A DNA stretch of 64,000 bases, from positions 2,985,691-3,049,690 of the forward strand of contig NZ_CP133083.1 of NCBI RefSeq assembly GCF_030908545.1, read 5' to 3'. Position 1 is the stretch's first letter; the number at the start of each line of letters is the position of its first letter. Made by a program: the position numbers and the translations under genes. Below, piece after piece: positions 44,607 to 53,577 of this stretch. The stretch comes from Nitrosomonas sp. sh817 (GTDB lineage: Bacteria > Pseudomonadota > Gammaproteobacteria > Burkholderiales > Nitrosomonadaceae). The notes beneath the pieces are model-generated. The model was not told the origin of the DNA. It searched no databases and saw only the letters and a list, made by a program, of their open reading frames with translations.

Positions 44607-44679
44607 GGGAGTCGCCAAGTGGTAAGGCACCGGATTTTGATTCCGGCATTCGTAGGTTCGATCCCTACCTCCCCTGCCA
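44605..44679 (+). tRNA. tRNA-Gln (TTG anticodon)
   Basis: Acceptor arms AGGGGAG (44605-44611) and CTCCCCT (44669-44675) pair fully, then G and an encoded CCA. Anticodon stem CCGGA/TCCGG encloses TTTTGAT with anticodon TTG at 44637-44639. The T arm GTAGG-TTCGATC-CCTAC is canonical. The 5' end overlaps the ispE stop codon by 2 bases, so the tRNA is probably processed from the ispE-prs transcript. Confidence 0.96.
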
Positions 44680-44757
44680 GTTTCTTTTATTGAGAAAAAT
44701 TCGAGTTAAGTGGAAAACCTTTACTATTTTTCAAACTGATTATTGCAAAGAAATAAC

Positions 44758-45708
44758 ATGGCCTATGACAGTTTGATGGTTTTTACCGGCACTGCCAATC
44801 CCAAATTGGCGGAAGATGCTGTCAAGCATCTCAATATTCATCTAGGGCGCGCCACCGTCGGGCGTTTCAGTGACGGTGAAGTAATGGTTGAAATACTCGA
44901 AAACGTGCGCGGCAAGGATGTATTCGTGCTGCAATCGACCTGCGCGCCGACCAACGACAGTTTGATGGAAATACTGGTGATGGTGGATGCCCTGAAACGC
45001 GCATCGGCGAGCCGCATTACCGCTGCCATTCCCTACTTCGGCTATGCGCGCCAGGATCGCAGGCCGCGTTCGGCTCGGGTGCCAATTACCGCAAAAGTGG
45101 TCGCCAATATGCTCACCACCGTCGGAATCGACCGCCTGCTGACGATGGATTTGCATTCGGATCAGATTCAGGGTTTCTTCGATATGCCGGTTGACAATAT
45201 CTATGGCATGCCGATTTTGCTCGGCGATATCTGGAAACATAATTATCAGAATCTGATCGTGGTATCGCCCGACGTTGGCGGTGTAGTACGGGCGCGGCAC
45301 TTGGCCAAGCGCTTGGAATGCGACCTGGCCATCATCGATAAGCGCCGTCCCAAGCCGAATGAAGCCAGGGTCATGAATATCATCGGTGAAGTCAAGGATC
45401 GCACTTGCGTGATTATTGACGACATGGTGGATACCGCCAATACACTCTGTCAAGCGGCCAACGCCTTGAAAGAACATGGCGCGAAATCGGTCATTGCATA
45501 TTCTACCCATGCGGTTTTATCCGGCAACGCGGTGGAGCGGATTCAAAATTCCGCATTAGACAAACTGGTGGTTACCGATACCATTCCGTTGCGCGCGGAT
45601 GCGATGGCTTGTGACCGCATTTGCCAATTAAGCATCGCCAGCTTGCTGGCGGAAACGATGCTGCGGATCAGCAATGAAAGTTCATTAAGTTCGCTATTCA
45701 TGGAATAG
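44758..45708 (+). CDS. prs: Ribose-phosphate pyrophosphokinase
   Basis: A 316-residue enzyme making PRPP from ribose-5-phosphate and ATP. Signature segments include [63 protein letters not shown] and the PRPP loop [20 protein letters not shown] 44758 ([11 protein letters not shown]) is the conserved start. Supplies nucleotide, His and Trp synthesis; located 79 bp after tRNA-Gln. Confidence 0.97.
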   Translation: MAYDSLMVFTGTANPKLAEDAVKHLNIHLGRATVGRFSDGEVMVEILENVRGKDVFVLQSTCAPTNDSLMEILVMVDALKRASASRITAAIPYFGYARQDRRPRSARVPITAKVVANMLTTVGIDRLLTMDLHSDQIQGFFDMPVDNIYGMPILLGDIWKHNYQNLIVVSPDVGGVVRARHLAKRLECDLAIIDKRRPKPNEARVMNIIGEVKDRTCVIIDDMVDTANTLCQAANALKEHGAKSVIAYSTHAVLSGNAVERIQNSALDKLVVTDTIPLRADAMACDRICQLSIASLLAETMLRISNESSLSSLFME

Positions 45709-45728
45709 CCATAATCGTTTTATTAACC

Positions 45729-45752
45729 GGTTTGTTTGGTCGCGAACAAACC
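45729..45752 (+). promoter_or_regulatory. Hairpin in the rplY leader
   Basis: GGTTTGTT (45729-45736) and AACAAACC (45745-45752) pair perfectly around an 8-base loop, 20 bp before the L25 start. No T-run follows, so it is not a normal terminator. It may modulate rplY translation, possibly by L25 binding; this is inference. Confidence 0.4.
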
Positions 45753-45771
45753 ATCACTCAGGAGTCATACA

Positions 45772-46389
45772 ATGAAAATTGAAATCAGCGCCGACAAGCG
45801 CACATTGCAGGGAAAGGGTGCGAGCCGCCGCCTGCGTCGCAGCGGCATCGTTCCGGCGGTTATTTACGGCGGCGAAGCCCCGGCACAATCCATTGAAATG
45901 AATCATAAGGATTTGTTTTACAATCTCAAACACGAAGCGTTTCATGCGTCGATCCTGACGATCAGCGTTGACGGTAAAAAAGAACCCGTACTGTTACGCG
46001 ATATCCAAATGCACCCCTTCAAACAGCAAGTGCTGCATGTCGACTTTCAGCGCGTCGACAAGAATAAGAAAATTCATATGAAGGTGCCATTGCACTTCAT
46101 CAACGAAGAAATTGCACCCGGTGTGAAAACCTCCGGCGGTATCGTGTCGCACATTCTCACCGAAGTCGATATCAGTTGCTTGCCAGGGGACTTACCGGAA
46201 TTCATTTCGGTGGATTTGGCCGAGCTAACTGCTGGCCACACGCTGCACTTGAGCGATTTGGTACTGCCTAAAGGCGTTGAAACCGTGGCATTAGCCAAAG
46301 GTGAAAACTTGCCGGTGGCGACAATCGTTATTCCGCGTTCGGCACTTTCTGAAGAAGCAGCTGCGGCAGAAGGCGGCGAGAAGAAATAA
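45772..46389 (+). CDS. rplY: 50S ribosomal protein L25/CTC
   Basis: A 205-residue long-form L25 (CTC type) that binds 5S rRNA. The N-terminal L25 domain ([20 protein letters not shown], then [25 protein letters not shown]) is followed by the TL5-type beta domain with [21 protein letters not shown] and a Glu/Ala tail. ATG 45772 preceded by CAGGAG is the start. The position prs-rplY-pth-ychF is a strongly conserved order in betaproteobacteria. Confidence 0.95.
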   Translation: MKIEISADKRTLQGKGASRRLRRSGIVPAVIYGGEAPAQSIEMNHKDLFYNLKHEAFHASILTISVDGKKEPVLLRDIQMHPFKQQVLHVDFQRVDKNKKIHMKVPLHFINEEIAPGVKTSGGIVSHILTEVDISCLPGDLPEFISVDLAELTAGHTLHLSDLVLPKGVETVALAKGENLPVATIVIPRSALSEEAAAAEGGEKK

Positions 46390-46429
46390 GCGGTATCGAA
46401 AAACCGTCACGCGTTGTACTGGAAATTGG

Positions 46430-46474
46430 AAAAATCTGCTGGCGTTGATCATCAAACCAGCAGATTTTTCTTTT
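46430..46474 (+). terminator. Rho-independent terminator after rplY
   Basis: A perfect 13-bp stem, AAAAATCTGCTGG with CCAGCAGATTTTT, followed by TTTTCTTTT. It separates rplY from pth. Confidence 0.88.
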
Positions 46475-46508
46475 AGGGGTATGGGTCTCAGTCAAATCAA
46501 TGGTTGCC

Positions 46509-47078
46509 ATGAAACTGATCGTTGGCTTGGGTAATCCCGGCAAAGAATACGACGGAACCCGGCATAACGCCGGTTTCGATTGGGTCGATCAGCTCGCCCG
46601 CATGCTGCAAGTATCGCTCAAGCTGGAAACGCGCTTTCACGGCTTGTGCGCGCAAGTCCGCCAAAAAGATCTCGACGTGTGGCTGCTGGAACCGCAAACG
46701 TTCATGAACCGCAGCGGTCAATCGGTTGCCGCGCTGTGCCAGTTTTATAAAATCCTGCCGGATGAAATCATCGTGGTGCATGACGAACTGGATTTGCAAC
46801 CCGGCGTTGCCAAATTGAAAAAAGGCGGCGGTTTGGGCGGACACAACGGCCTCAAGGATATCGCGGCCAGATTGGGCACGCAGGATTTCTGGCGGTTGCG
46901 CATCGGCATCGGTCATCCGGGCGACCGCAACGCCGTGGTCGGTTATGTGCTGCACCCGCCGCGAAAGGAAGAAGCGCCGCTGATCGATGAAGCCATTCAA
47001 AAAAGCCTGGAAGTCTGGCCACTCATCGCGCAAGGCGCGTGCGAAGCGGCGATGCTGAAACTGCACACCAAAGCATAA
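46509..47078 (+). CDS. pth: Peptidyl-tRNA hydrolase
   Basis: A 189-residue enzyme that recycles peptidyl-tRNA released from ribosomes. [23 protein letters not shown] contains the catalytic His; [17 protein letters not shown] and [16 protein letters not shown] are the family motifs, with [12 protein letters not shown] near the C-terminus. ATG 46500 would add three residues; ATG 46509 fits the family start. ychF follows, a normal pth-ychF pair. Confidence 0.95.
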   Translation: MKLIVGLGNPGKEYDGTRHNAGFDWVDQLARMLQVSLKLETRFHGLCAQVRQKDLDVWLLEPQTFMNRSGQSVAALCQFYKILPDEIIVVHDELDLQPGVAKLKKGGGLGGHNGLKDIAARLGTQDFWRLRIGIGHPGDRNAVVGYVLHPPRKEEAPLIDEAIQKSLEVWPLIAQGACEAAMLKLHTKA

Positions 47079-47134
47079 ATTCCAGCAATAATTCATCACA
47101 TTGTTATTTAACCCTTTTTAATGAGAAACCGGTC

Positions 47135-48226
47135 ATGAGTCTGAAATGCGGAATCGTAGGCTTGCCCAATGTCGGCAAATCCACCTTGTTTAATGCGTTG
47201 ACCAAAGCGGGCATCGCCGCGGAAAATTATCCATTCTGCACTATCGATCCGAATGTCGGCATCGTCGAAGTGCCGGATCCGCGCCTGCAAAAACTCAGCG
47301 ATATCGTCAAACCGCAAAAAGTGCAACCGGCCATCGTCGAATTCGTCGATATCGCCGGGCTGGTCGCGGGTGCGTCCAAAGGCGAAGGACTGGGTAACAA
47401 ATTCCTCGCCAACATCCGAGAAACTGACGGCATCGTCAACATGGTGCGCTGCTTCGCCGATGACAACGTCGTGCACGTCGCCGGCAAGGTCGACCCGATC
47501 TCCGATATCGAAGTAATCCAAACCGAGCTGGCGCTGGCCGACCTCGCCACAGTGGAAAAAACGCTGCTGCGCGAATCCAAAGTCGCCAAATCCGGCAACA
47601 AGGATGCGATCAAGTTGTGCGCCTTGCTGGAAAAAGTGCAAGCGCACCTGAACGAAGGCAAACCCGCCAGAACGCTCGAGCTCGACAAAGACCAAAAGCA
47701 CCTGTTGCAGCCATTGTGCTTATTGACCGCCAAACCGGCGATTTACGTCGCCAACGTCGACGATCACGGCTTTGAAAACAATCCACTGCTCACCCGCGTG
47801 CAAGAATACGCCGCCAAGGAAGGCGCGCCCGTCGTCGCCATCTGCGCCGCACTCGAAGCGGAGATCGCGGAACTGTCCGACGAAGACAAACAAGTCTTTC
47901 TAGCCGACCTCAACCTTGAAGAACCCGGCCTCAACCGCCTGGTGCGCGCCGGTTACGACCTGCTCGGGCTGCAAACCTACTTCACTGCCGGCGTCAAAGA
48001 AGTCCGCGCCTGGACCATCCACAAAGGCGACACCGCCCCGCAAGCAGCCGGTGTCATCCACACCGATTTTGAAAAAGGCTTCATCCGCGCCGAAGTCATC
48101 AGCTACGACGACTTTGTCACTTACAACGGCGAACAAGGCGCCAAGGAAGCCGGAAAAATGCGCCTCGAAGGCAAGGAATACATCGTCAAGGATGGCGATG
48201 TGATGCACTTCCGCTTTAACGTCTAA
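47135..48226 (+). CDS. ychF: Redox-regulated ATPase YchF (OLA1 family)
   Basis: A 363-residue P-loop protein of the Obg-related family that prefers ATP to [26 protein letters not shown] (G1), [20 protein letters not shown] (G3 region) and YVANVDDHG (altered G4) are clear, plus the C-terminal TGS domain ending [20 protein letters not shown] 47135 ([12 protein letters not shown]) is the correct start. The stop codon CTAA is the insertion point of a miniature element. Confidence 0.96.
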   Translation: MSLKCGIVGLPNVGKSTLFNALTKAGIAAENYPFCTIDPNVGIVEVPDPRLQKLSDIVKPQKVQPAIVEFVDIAGLVAGASKGEGLGNKFLANIRETDGIVNMVRCFADDNVVHVAGKVDPISDIEVIQTELALADLATVEKTLLRESKVAKSGNKDAIKLCALLEKVQAHLNEGKPARTLELDKDQKHLLQPLCLLTAKPAIYVANVDDHGFENNPLLTRVQEYAAKEGAPVVAICAALEAEIAELSDEDKQVFLADLNLEEPGLNRLVRAGYDLLGLQTYFTAGVKEVRAWTIHKGDTAPQAAGVIHTDFEKGFIRAEVISYDDFVTYNGEQGAKEAGKMRLEGKEYIVKDGDVMHFRFNV

Positions 48227-48366
48227 GGAAACTCTGAAAAACTACTGCGCTCCGCCATGATGCGTTGAAGTCAGGTTCAAAATGCTCATTTACTATCTGT
48301 AAATTGCGCTTTTTCACCTGATTTCGCCTTGCCTGTCCGTCGCTCGCTACCTTTTTCAGAGCTTCC
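48227..48366. repeat. Miniature repeat family B, copy 2 (inverted relative to copy 1)
   Basis: Ends GGAAACTCTGAAAAACT and TTTTTCAGAGCTTCC are inverted copies. The interior, read on the minus strand, has GAAAAAGCGCAATTTAC and AAATGAGCATTTTGAACC, close to the copy at 4333. It begins directly after the ychF stop (CTAA). The terminal GGAA..CTGA also resembles family A. Confidence 0.75.
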
Positions 48367-48472
48367 CAAACGAATATGTCGCAAAAACAGAAAATTTGCG
48401 ACATATTGAGTTGACCTGTCGCTGCGGACGACATAAACTGACAACGTGTCGCAAAAATGTAGAAATTAAACC

Positions 48473-49579
48473 ATGACAGCTTGGCGTCCGGATCAACCTT
48501 ACAACGATCTTCCGCTTTTACCTCCCGCAACCGAGCTTGAAACGCGCACGGTACTTAAGCAATGCATCGCCGCCCGGGCCGCACTGGCAGAACTCAAGCA
48601 AGCTGCCGAACTCATTCCCAATCAGGGCGTTCTGATCAATACCCTACCGCTGCTTGAAGCCCAAGCCAGCTCGGAAATCGAGAACATTGTTACCACCACA
48701 GACCGGTTGTTTCAGTTTCAAAACGCGAACGAGTACGCCGACCCGGCCACGCGCGAAGCCCTGCGCTATAGCAGCGCACTGCTGGAAGGGTTTCAAGCAT
48801 TAAAGCAGCGCCCGCTGAACACCCGCACTGCGGAACAAGTATGCACCCGCATCAAGGGCGTCGATATGCAGGTGCGGCGCATACCCGGAACGGCACTGGC
48901 CAATCAAGCCACCGGCGAAGTGATTTATACGCCACCTGTTGGGGAAGACCTGTTGCGTGCCAAATTAGCCAACTGGGAACGCTACCTGCACGAAACACAC
49001 GAAATCGATCCGCTGATCCGCATGGCAGCCGGACATTATCAATTTGAGGCGATTCATCCTTTCACCGATGGCAATGGCCGCACTGGACGTGTACTGAATA
49101 GTCTATTTCTGATCCAGGAAGATTTATTGACGCTGCCGATTCTTTACCTCAGCCGGTACATCATCAAGAACAAAACCGAATATTACCGCCTGCTGCTCGA
49201 TGTCACACGCAACCAAGCATGGGAACCGTGGATTATCTTCTTGCTGCAAGGCATCGAAGACACAGCACACTGGACCACTGCCAAGATCGCAGCAATCCGT
49301 ACCCTCTCAGGATTGACAATTGACCATGTGAAGCGGAAAGCACCAAAAATCTACAGTCGCGAGCTGGTCGATCTGATCTTCGATCTGCCATACTGCCGGA
49401 TTCAGAACCTGGTTGAAAAAAACATCGCCGGACGCCAAGCCGCTTCGCGCTATCTTAAACAACTGGCAGACATCGGCGTGCTTGAGGAAAGAACCGTGGG
49501 ACGCGAAAAGCTGTTCATTCATCCCAAATTGATGCGGTTACTGACACGGGATGACAATGCTGTGACATCCTATACATAA
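48473..49579 (+). CDS. Fic family protein, copy 2
   Basis: A 368-residue Fic protein (DUF4172-type N-terminus [15 protein letters not shown]). The catalytic [12 protein letters not shown] (195-206) is complete. An inhibitory motif SSEIEN (67-72) occurs N-terminally, so AMPylation is expected to be self-limited. A C-terminal winged helix (about 300-368) resembles that of SoFic. It belongs to a different branch from the Fic at 24831. Its stop lies 1 bp from the end of the convergent rhuM gene, and upstream DNA contains the repeated motif GTCGCAAAAA(C/T)(A/G), a possible operator. Confidence 0.9.
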   Translation: MTAWRPDQPYNDLPLLPPATELETRTVLKQCIAARAALAELKQAAELIPNQGVLINTLPLLEAQASSEIENIVTTTDRLFQFQNANEYADPATREALRYSSALLEGFQALKQRPLNTRTAEQVCTRIKGVDMQVRRIPGTALANQATGEVIYTPPVGEDLLRAKLANWERYLHETHEIDPLIRMAAGHYQFEAIHPFTDGNGRTGRVLNSLFLIQEDLLTLPILYLSRYIIKNKTEYYRLLLDVTRNQAWEPWIIFLLQGIEDTAHWTTAKIAAIRTLSGLTIDHVKRKAPKIYSRELVDLIFDLPYCRIQNLVEKNIAGRQAASRYLKQLADIGVLEERTVGREKLFIHPKLMRLLTRDDNAVTSYT

Positions 49580-49580
49580 A

Positions 49581-50678
49581 TCATTTTTCCCCTGAATTAG
49601 GTTTCGTTCTTTTGGATTTCTGATTTCCATTCTCCAGAGTTTTGGCTGCTTTCAACACTCGATCAAAATCGGATTCGATGTTCTGTGTCCGATTGAATTC
49701 CGCATATTCGGATAAAGCTTTCTGATCAGCTTGCGTCTTGCTCACATGGCCTTTATGTGTCAGCACTTCAAATTCGTTAAAGCTTAGAAACTTGTCTACA
49801 CTTTCGGCCATATCAGCCATTCTCATTTGAAGCCGGTTTTCAATGATGTTTTCGATATAGTCGAAAAAACTGGAAATGGTACGTTCTAATCGCTTGATTT
49901 CCGGTTCGGTCAAATAGTTCTTAGCGACCGTTACATCTGAGGCGAGGATACGGCCATGAGGTGCATTTTTCCAAGTAAGTAAGCCCATGTGAGGAGCAGT
50001 ACAATCAGCCTTCTGCAGAATGATCTCGGCTGCGGTCTGACCGGTAATGGCGTAGTGAAACTTGTTTTGCACCATGGCATAGAAGTTTTGCGTGATGTCC
50101 GATTTTGGATCGTAATCAATACTGCATTCGGCAAAGATGTCAGTGATTTGCTGATAGATACGTCGCTCGCTGGCCCGGATTGAGCGGACCCGCTCGAGCA
50201 ATTCTTGGAAATAATCTTCGCCGAAAACTCGCTTTCCCTGCTTTAACCGCTCATCATCCAGCACAAAGCCTTTACGAATATATTCTTTGAGGATCTGGGT
50301 TGCCCAGATGCGAAACTGGGTAGCGCGCTTGGAGCTCACACGATAGCCAACGGCAATAATGGCGTCAAGGCTGTAGTGTTTGAGCGTGCGCCGGACAGCC
50401 CGCCCGCCCTCATTCTGAACTACCGAGAAATCCTCGGTAGTTGCCGATTCCTCCAGCTCGCCCTCAGCAAATATATTCTTAAGGTGTAAGTTGATATTGT
50501 CCGCGCTAGTCTGGAACAAATCGGCCATAAGGCGCTGGGTCAACCAAAGAGATTCAGCGTGGATGAGCACTCGCACATGTACTTTTTCATCATCGCCGGA
50601 ATAAAGCAGAAAAGGAGCTTCGGCACCTTCTGTTATCGCAATAGGTTGCTTCTCATTCGGAGTTTGTTTCTTAGTCAT
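49581..50678 (-). CDS. RhuM family protein
   Basis: A 365-residue protein of the RhuM family, first known from Salmonella SPI-3. Segments LWLTQRLMADLFQTSADNINLHLKNIF and VVQNEGGRAVRRTLKHYSLDAIIAVGYRVSSKRATQFRIWATQIL are diagnostic; the C-terminal half is helical and charged. ATG 50678 with GGGGAGAGC upstream is preferred over an ATG 27 bp earlier. It is the last gene of the restriction operon. RhuM is frequently found in type I restriction loci; its mechanism is unknown, but the Bro-N-like N-terminus suggests DNA contact. Confidence 0.88.
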   Translation of the reverse strand: MTKKQTPNEKQPIAITEGAEAPFLLYSGDDEKVHVRVLIHAESLWLTQRLMADLFQTSADNINLHLKNIFAEGELEESATTEDFSVVQNEGGRAVRRTLKHYSLDAIIAVGYRVSSKRATQFRIWATQILKEYIRKGFVLDDERLKQGKRVFGEDYFQELLERVRSIRASERRIYQQITDIFAECSIDYDPKSDITQNFYAMVQNKFHYAITGQTAAEIILQKADCTAPHMGLLTWKNAPHGRILASDVTVAKNYLTEPEIKRLERTISSFFDYIENIIENRLQMRMADMAESVDKFLSFNEFEVLTHKGHVSKTQADQKALSEYAEFNRTQNIESDFDRVLKAAKTLENGNQKSKRTKPNSGEK

Positions 50679-50711
50679 ATGCTCTCCCCAATATAATCTG
50701 CGCAATATCGG

Positions 50712-51818
50712 TTACGACAACGATTGCAATTCACGGTGCCAGGCTTCAAGGCGTGTAGGCTCAAGCATCGCATCGCTCAAAACTTTATGTACCTCATAAT
50801 CTGGCTCGTTATCGAGTAAGCTGTCGCTATAGTCAGTTAGCCATGCCTGTAGGGCCGCAAGGTCATCAGGGCCTCGACTACGCCGCTTGAGATCGCTGAG
50901 TTCCTTTTGCTTCTTCCGATATTCAGCCTTAAACTCGAGAGTCCATCGGTGGGTTAAGTTGAGTAGTTTGTCAAGGTTATCGACCTTAGCTTGATCTGTA
51001 GGTGATGCAGACGTGCATTTGACTGCAAAATCTGGCAAAACATAATTGAGTCGCAACGCACCATCGGGGTGACGTAGATAGGGGTGAAACCAATCAGTAA
51101 AATCTCCAGTGTTATGAACAGGTTTCTGGCCTTTGGTATCCTCTCCCGAATTGCAGTCCGCACAGATCGGCAATAAATTGTTGTCACAAATGGAGAGTAA
51201 TGGGAAACTCGCTTTGTGTAACCAATGATCAACTTCCGGTTTACCTAGCTCTCCACCGCAAAGCACACAGATTTCCCGTGAATCGGGATGTGGATCAAGT
51301 TTGTGAGTATTGCGGAATTCAGTAACAAATTTTTCGTATGTAACTTGCTCAACTGCAATATCTGTCGGTAAACCGTCAGCGCGATAAGGAAGACCCTCCC
51401 TGAATCCAACTTCATAGAATGCCACCAGAAGATTTTTGAAGGTCGTCCATGATGTATTTCGACTAGCCCAACCGTTTGGATATTGAAACGGCAATGCGGG
51501 TGGTGGGGTAGGCCCGAAGTGTTGTGCAAGGTTTGTGACTGCATTAATCCAGTTGGCTAATCCTTGCTTCTCAGGATTGCTCAAGTTAGCGATATCACAT
51601 GATCGCCGCAACAATGTGTCACCTTCCGTCTTTCGGCTCAGAAATTTCCACAACCACTCCGCCTCAATGTGACTTGGCATTCGAGCTTTCAGATTATCCG
51701 GAGTGATATCTGCAGCATGAACATTCGCCTCGCATAACCATAGGGAAAATTTCTGCATCAATCGCTGACACGCCGCCAATGCAGGAGAGCAGGAAACATA
51801 ATGAATGGGCTTAAGCAT
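50712..51818 (-). CDS. HNH endonuclease, Septu PtuB-like, restriction-associated
   Basis: A 368-residue nuclease. The HNH zinc finger lies at about 184-225: CVLCGG (C184, C187), EVDHWLHK (D197, H198) and NLLPICADCNSGE (C219, C222). The C-terminal half is helical and may recognise partners. It overlaps the AAA ATPase gene by 8 bp. ATPase/HNH pairs of this kind form the Septu (PtuAB) anti-phage system; here the pair is embedded in a type I restriction operon. Annotation as Septu-like is inference from context. Confidence 0.83.
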   Translation of the reverse strand: MLKPIHYVSCSPALAACQRLMQKFSLWLCEANVHAADITPDNLKARMPSHIEAEWLWKFLSRKTEGDTLLRRSCDIANLSNPEKQGLANWINAVTNLAQHFGPTPPPALPFQYPNGWASRNTSWTTFKNLLVAFYEVGFREGLPYRADGLPTDIAVEQVTYEKFVTEFRNTHKLDPHPDSREICVLCGGELGKPEVDHWLHKASFPLLSICDNNLLPICADCNSGEDTKGQKPVHNTGDFTDWFHPYLRHPDGALRLNYVLPDFAVKCTSASPTDQAKVDNLDKLLNLTHRWTLEFKAEYRKKQKELSDLKRRSRGPDDLAALQAWLTDYSDSLLDNEPDYEVHKVLSDAMLEPTRLEAWHRELQSLS

Positions 51819-53577
51819 TCTTGCTCCGCCACATATTCAACAAAGTGCGCAATTCGCTACGATAAAACCCGGATCCCATGTGCTCAATCAATCGATCTAA
51901 AACTGCAATCTCTGCGGGTGTACCGGTAGCTTGGCGCAGTTTTTGTTCGATAAACGCCTGCGCTCGCTTGCCAATACTGTCATCGGCGTCAAAAACGGTC
52001 ATCATCAGCGCACTGGGATCGGTGGCAAACGTTGAATCGGTGACACTGCGTATCCTCGATCCATTCGCCGTTTTTTCTACCATTACGATTTCGTTGTCGA
52101 ATGCATCCGAGAGCATGATGGAAGAGTGGGTCGAAATCAGAACATCGTTGGCAGTATCGCCAATAGCACTATCAATGATATCTACAATTTCACGCTTCCA
52201 TCGATCATTGAAATGCGTTTCCGGTTCATCAAGTAGCAGCAACGCATCTTGCTGGCTTTCCAGCAAATGAAACAATGCCATGCGCCCCAATACCATCCGT
52301 TCGCCATCCGACAAATCCTCGTAGCGCAGCACGCCGATATCCTGTTCACTTGTATCTGTACCGGTTTCGGGAATTGGTTGTCGGCGCAAACGCAACAGCA
52401 CCTCGTCAAACAAGCCAGCTTGATTCAACTCCAGCAAGCGCTTAAACAAATCGAAAGGAGTAGCATTTTCGGCGCCACCAAGTAAAGTCCACAAAGCTTC
52501 ACCTTGAGTGAAGCTTGTGCTCAGATCGACAGTGCGTGTTGAGGAGTCTTGTAAATTACATGTGCCCTTCAGGTCATAGATCAATAGTCGGCGCACTTCA
52601 AATGGATGCGGCTCAGCAATAACCTCACCCGCACACAACCACCAGTCATGCGCAGTTTCGCGCAGCTTGCGATCCCAGTTATCCACTTGTAAACAGCTAC
52701 GAAAACTCACCGACACCAGATGGTGCCAACCGCCCCGTTCCAACAGTTCTTGTAGCGCATTCTTGTTATCGTTGCGGTGAAGGAATTTGGCCATTGCGGC
52801 ATCAAACTCGGTTCGTCCCGGGTAATCTGCTGTTTCTACAAAAGCTTGGGGTAACGCTACTGCCAACAATGCACATTTGAGCAAAGTATCATCCAGCAGG
52901 ATGGGGCGGCGGAATAAATCGGGATCGATGGGTATTTTGTTCGGTGCTCCAAGAGAAGATTCTTGCCGTGCGGCTTCCAATGCCAACTCTTGAGCATTGG
53001 TCCAGTCTGCGGGACGTTCATCGCCCAAAACTTCATCACTAGAATCAAACAAACCCTGTGCATCCTGATTTCGGCTCCAAATCGAACGCCAAGGCTCGAG
53101 GTCGCCGGTGGTATAAGCCAGCACGGCTTTCGGCATCGCAATGTCTGCGTTCTGTGGCCACATACCGCGCGGAATATATGTACGGAAATGATCAGCCTGT
53201 CCAGTTTCGCGGAGCTGTTGAATGGTTTCTTCAAATTTGTCAGCTGTGTCCGAATCATCCCAATGCCATCCTTCGGCCATCCATATTGCCGCCTGAGACT
53301 TCTTGCCCGGAAAATCCAAAACAAACGTAAAGTGATCCGATCGGCCCCGGTATCCAAGCTCGTATATGAGAGTGGCGGGAAACGGCGGCAAGCGCTGATC
53401 TGCCAGCGCCAAAAACACTTCGGCCACCGCACGCAGCAGATTGGATTTACCACTGCCATTGAGACCCACAACAAAACGAATGGCGCATTCACGCGCCAAC
53501 GGCGAACCACTGGCAAAGCATATCTTGATATCCGTGATCGGCGGATAATTCTGCAAGTGCAGGTATCGCAGCCTCAT
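51811..53577 (-). CDS. AAA/ABC-type ATPase, restriction-system associated (PtuA-like)
   Basis: A 588-residue SMC-like ATPase. Walker A GLNGSGKS is at 38-45, the ABC signature LSDGE at 422-426, Walker B LLLLDEPE near 450 and the His switch STHSS near 484. The long middle region is family specific. It starts inside the 3' end of hsdS (4-bp overlap) and overlaps the HNH gene, so the protein is co-translated with the restriction subunits. OLD/PtuA-type ATPases sense or regulate nuclease partners in phage defence. Confidence 0.87.
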   Translation of the reverse strand: MRLRYLHLQNYPPITDIKICFASGSPLARECAIRFVVGLNGSGKSNLLRAVAEVFLALADQRLPPFPATLIYELGYRGRSDHFTFVLDFPGKKSQAAIWMAEGWHWDDSDTADKFEETIQQLRETGQADHFRTYIPRGMWPQNADIAMPKAVLAYTTGDLEPWRSIWSRNQDAQGLFDSSDEVLGDERPADWTNAQELALEAARQESSLGAPNKIPIDPDLFRRPILLDDTLLKCALLAVALPQAFVETADYPGRTEFDAAMAKFLHRNDNKNALQELLERGGWHHLVSVSFRSCLQVDNWDRKLRETAHDWWLCAGEVIAEPHPFEVRRLLIYDLKGTCNLQDSSTRTVDLSTSFTQGEALWTLLGGAENATPFDLFKRLLELNQAGLFDEVLLRLRRQPIPETGTDTSEQDIGVLRYEDLSDGERMVLGRMALFHLLESQQDALLLLDEPETHFNDRWKREIVDIIDSAIGDTANDVLISTHSSIMLSDAFDNEIVMVEKTANGSRIRSVTDSTFATDPSALMMTVFDADDSIGKRAQAFIEQKLRQATGTPAEIAVLDRLIEHMGSGFYRSELRTLLNMWRSKNA

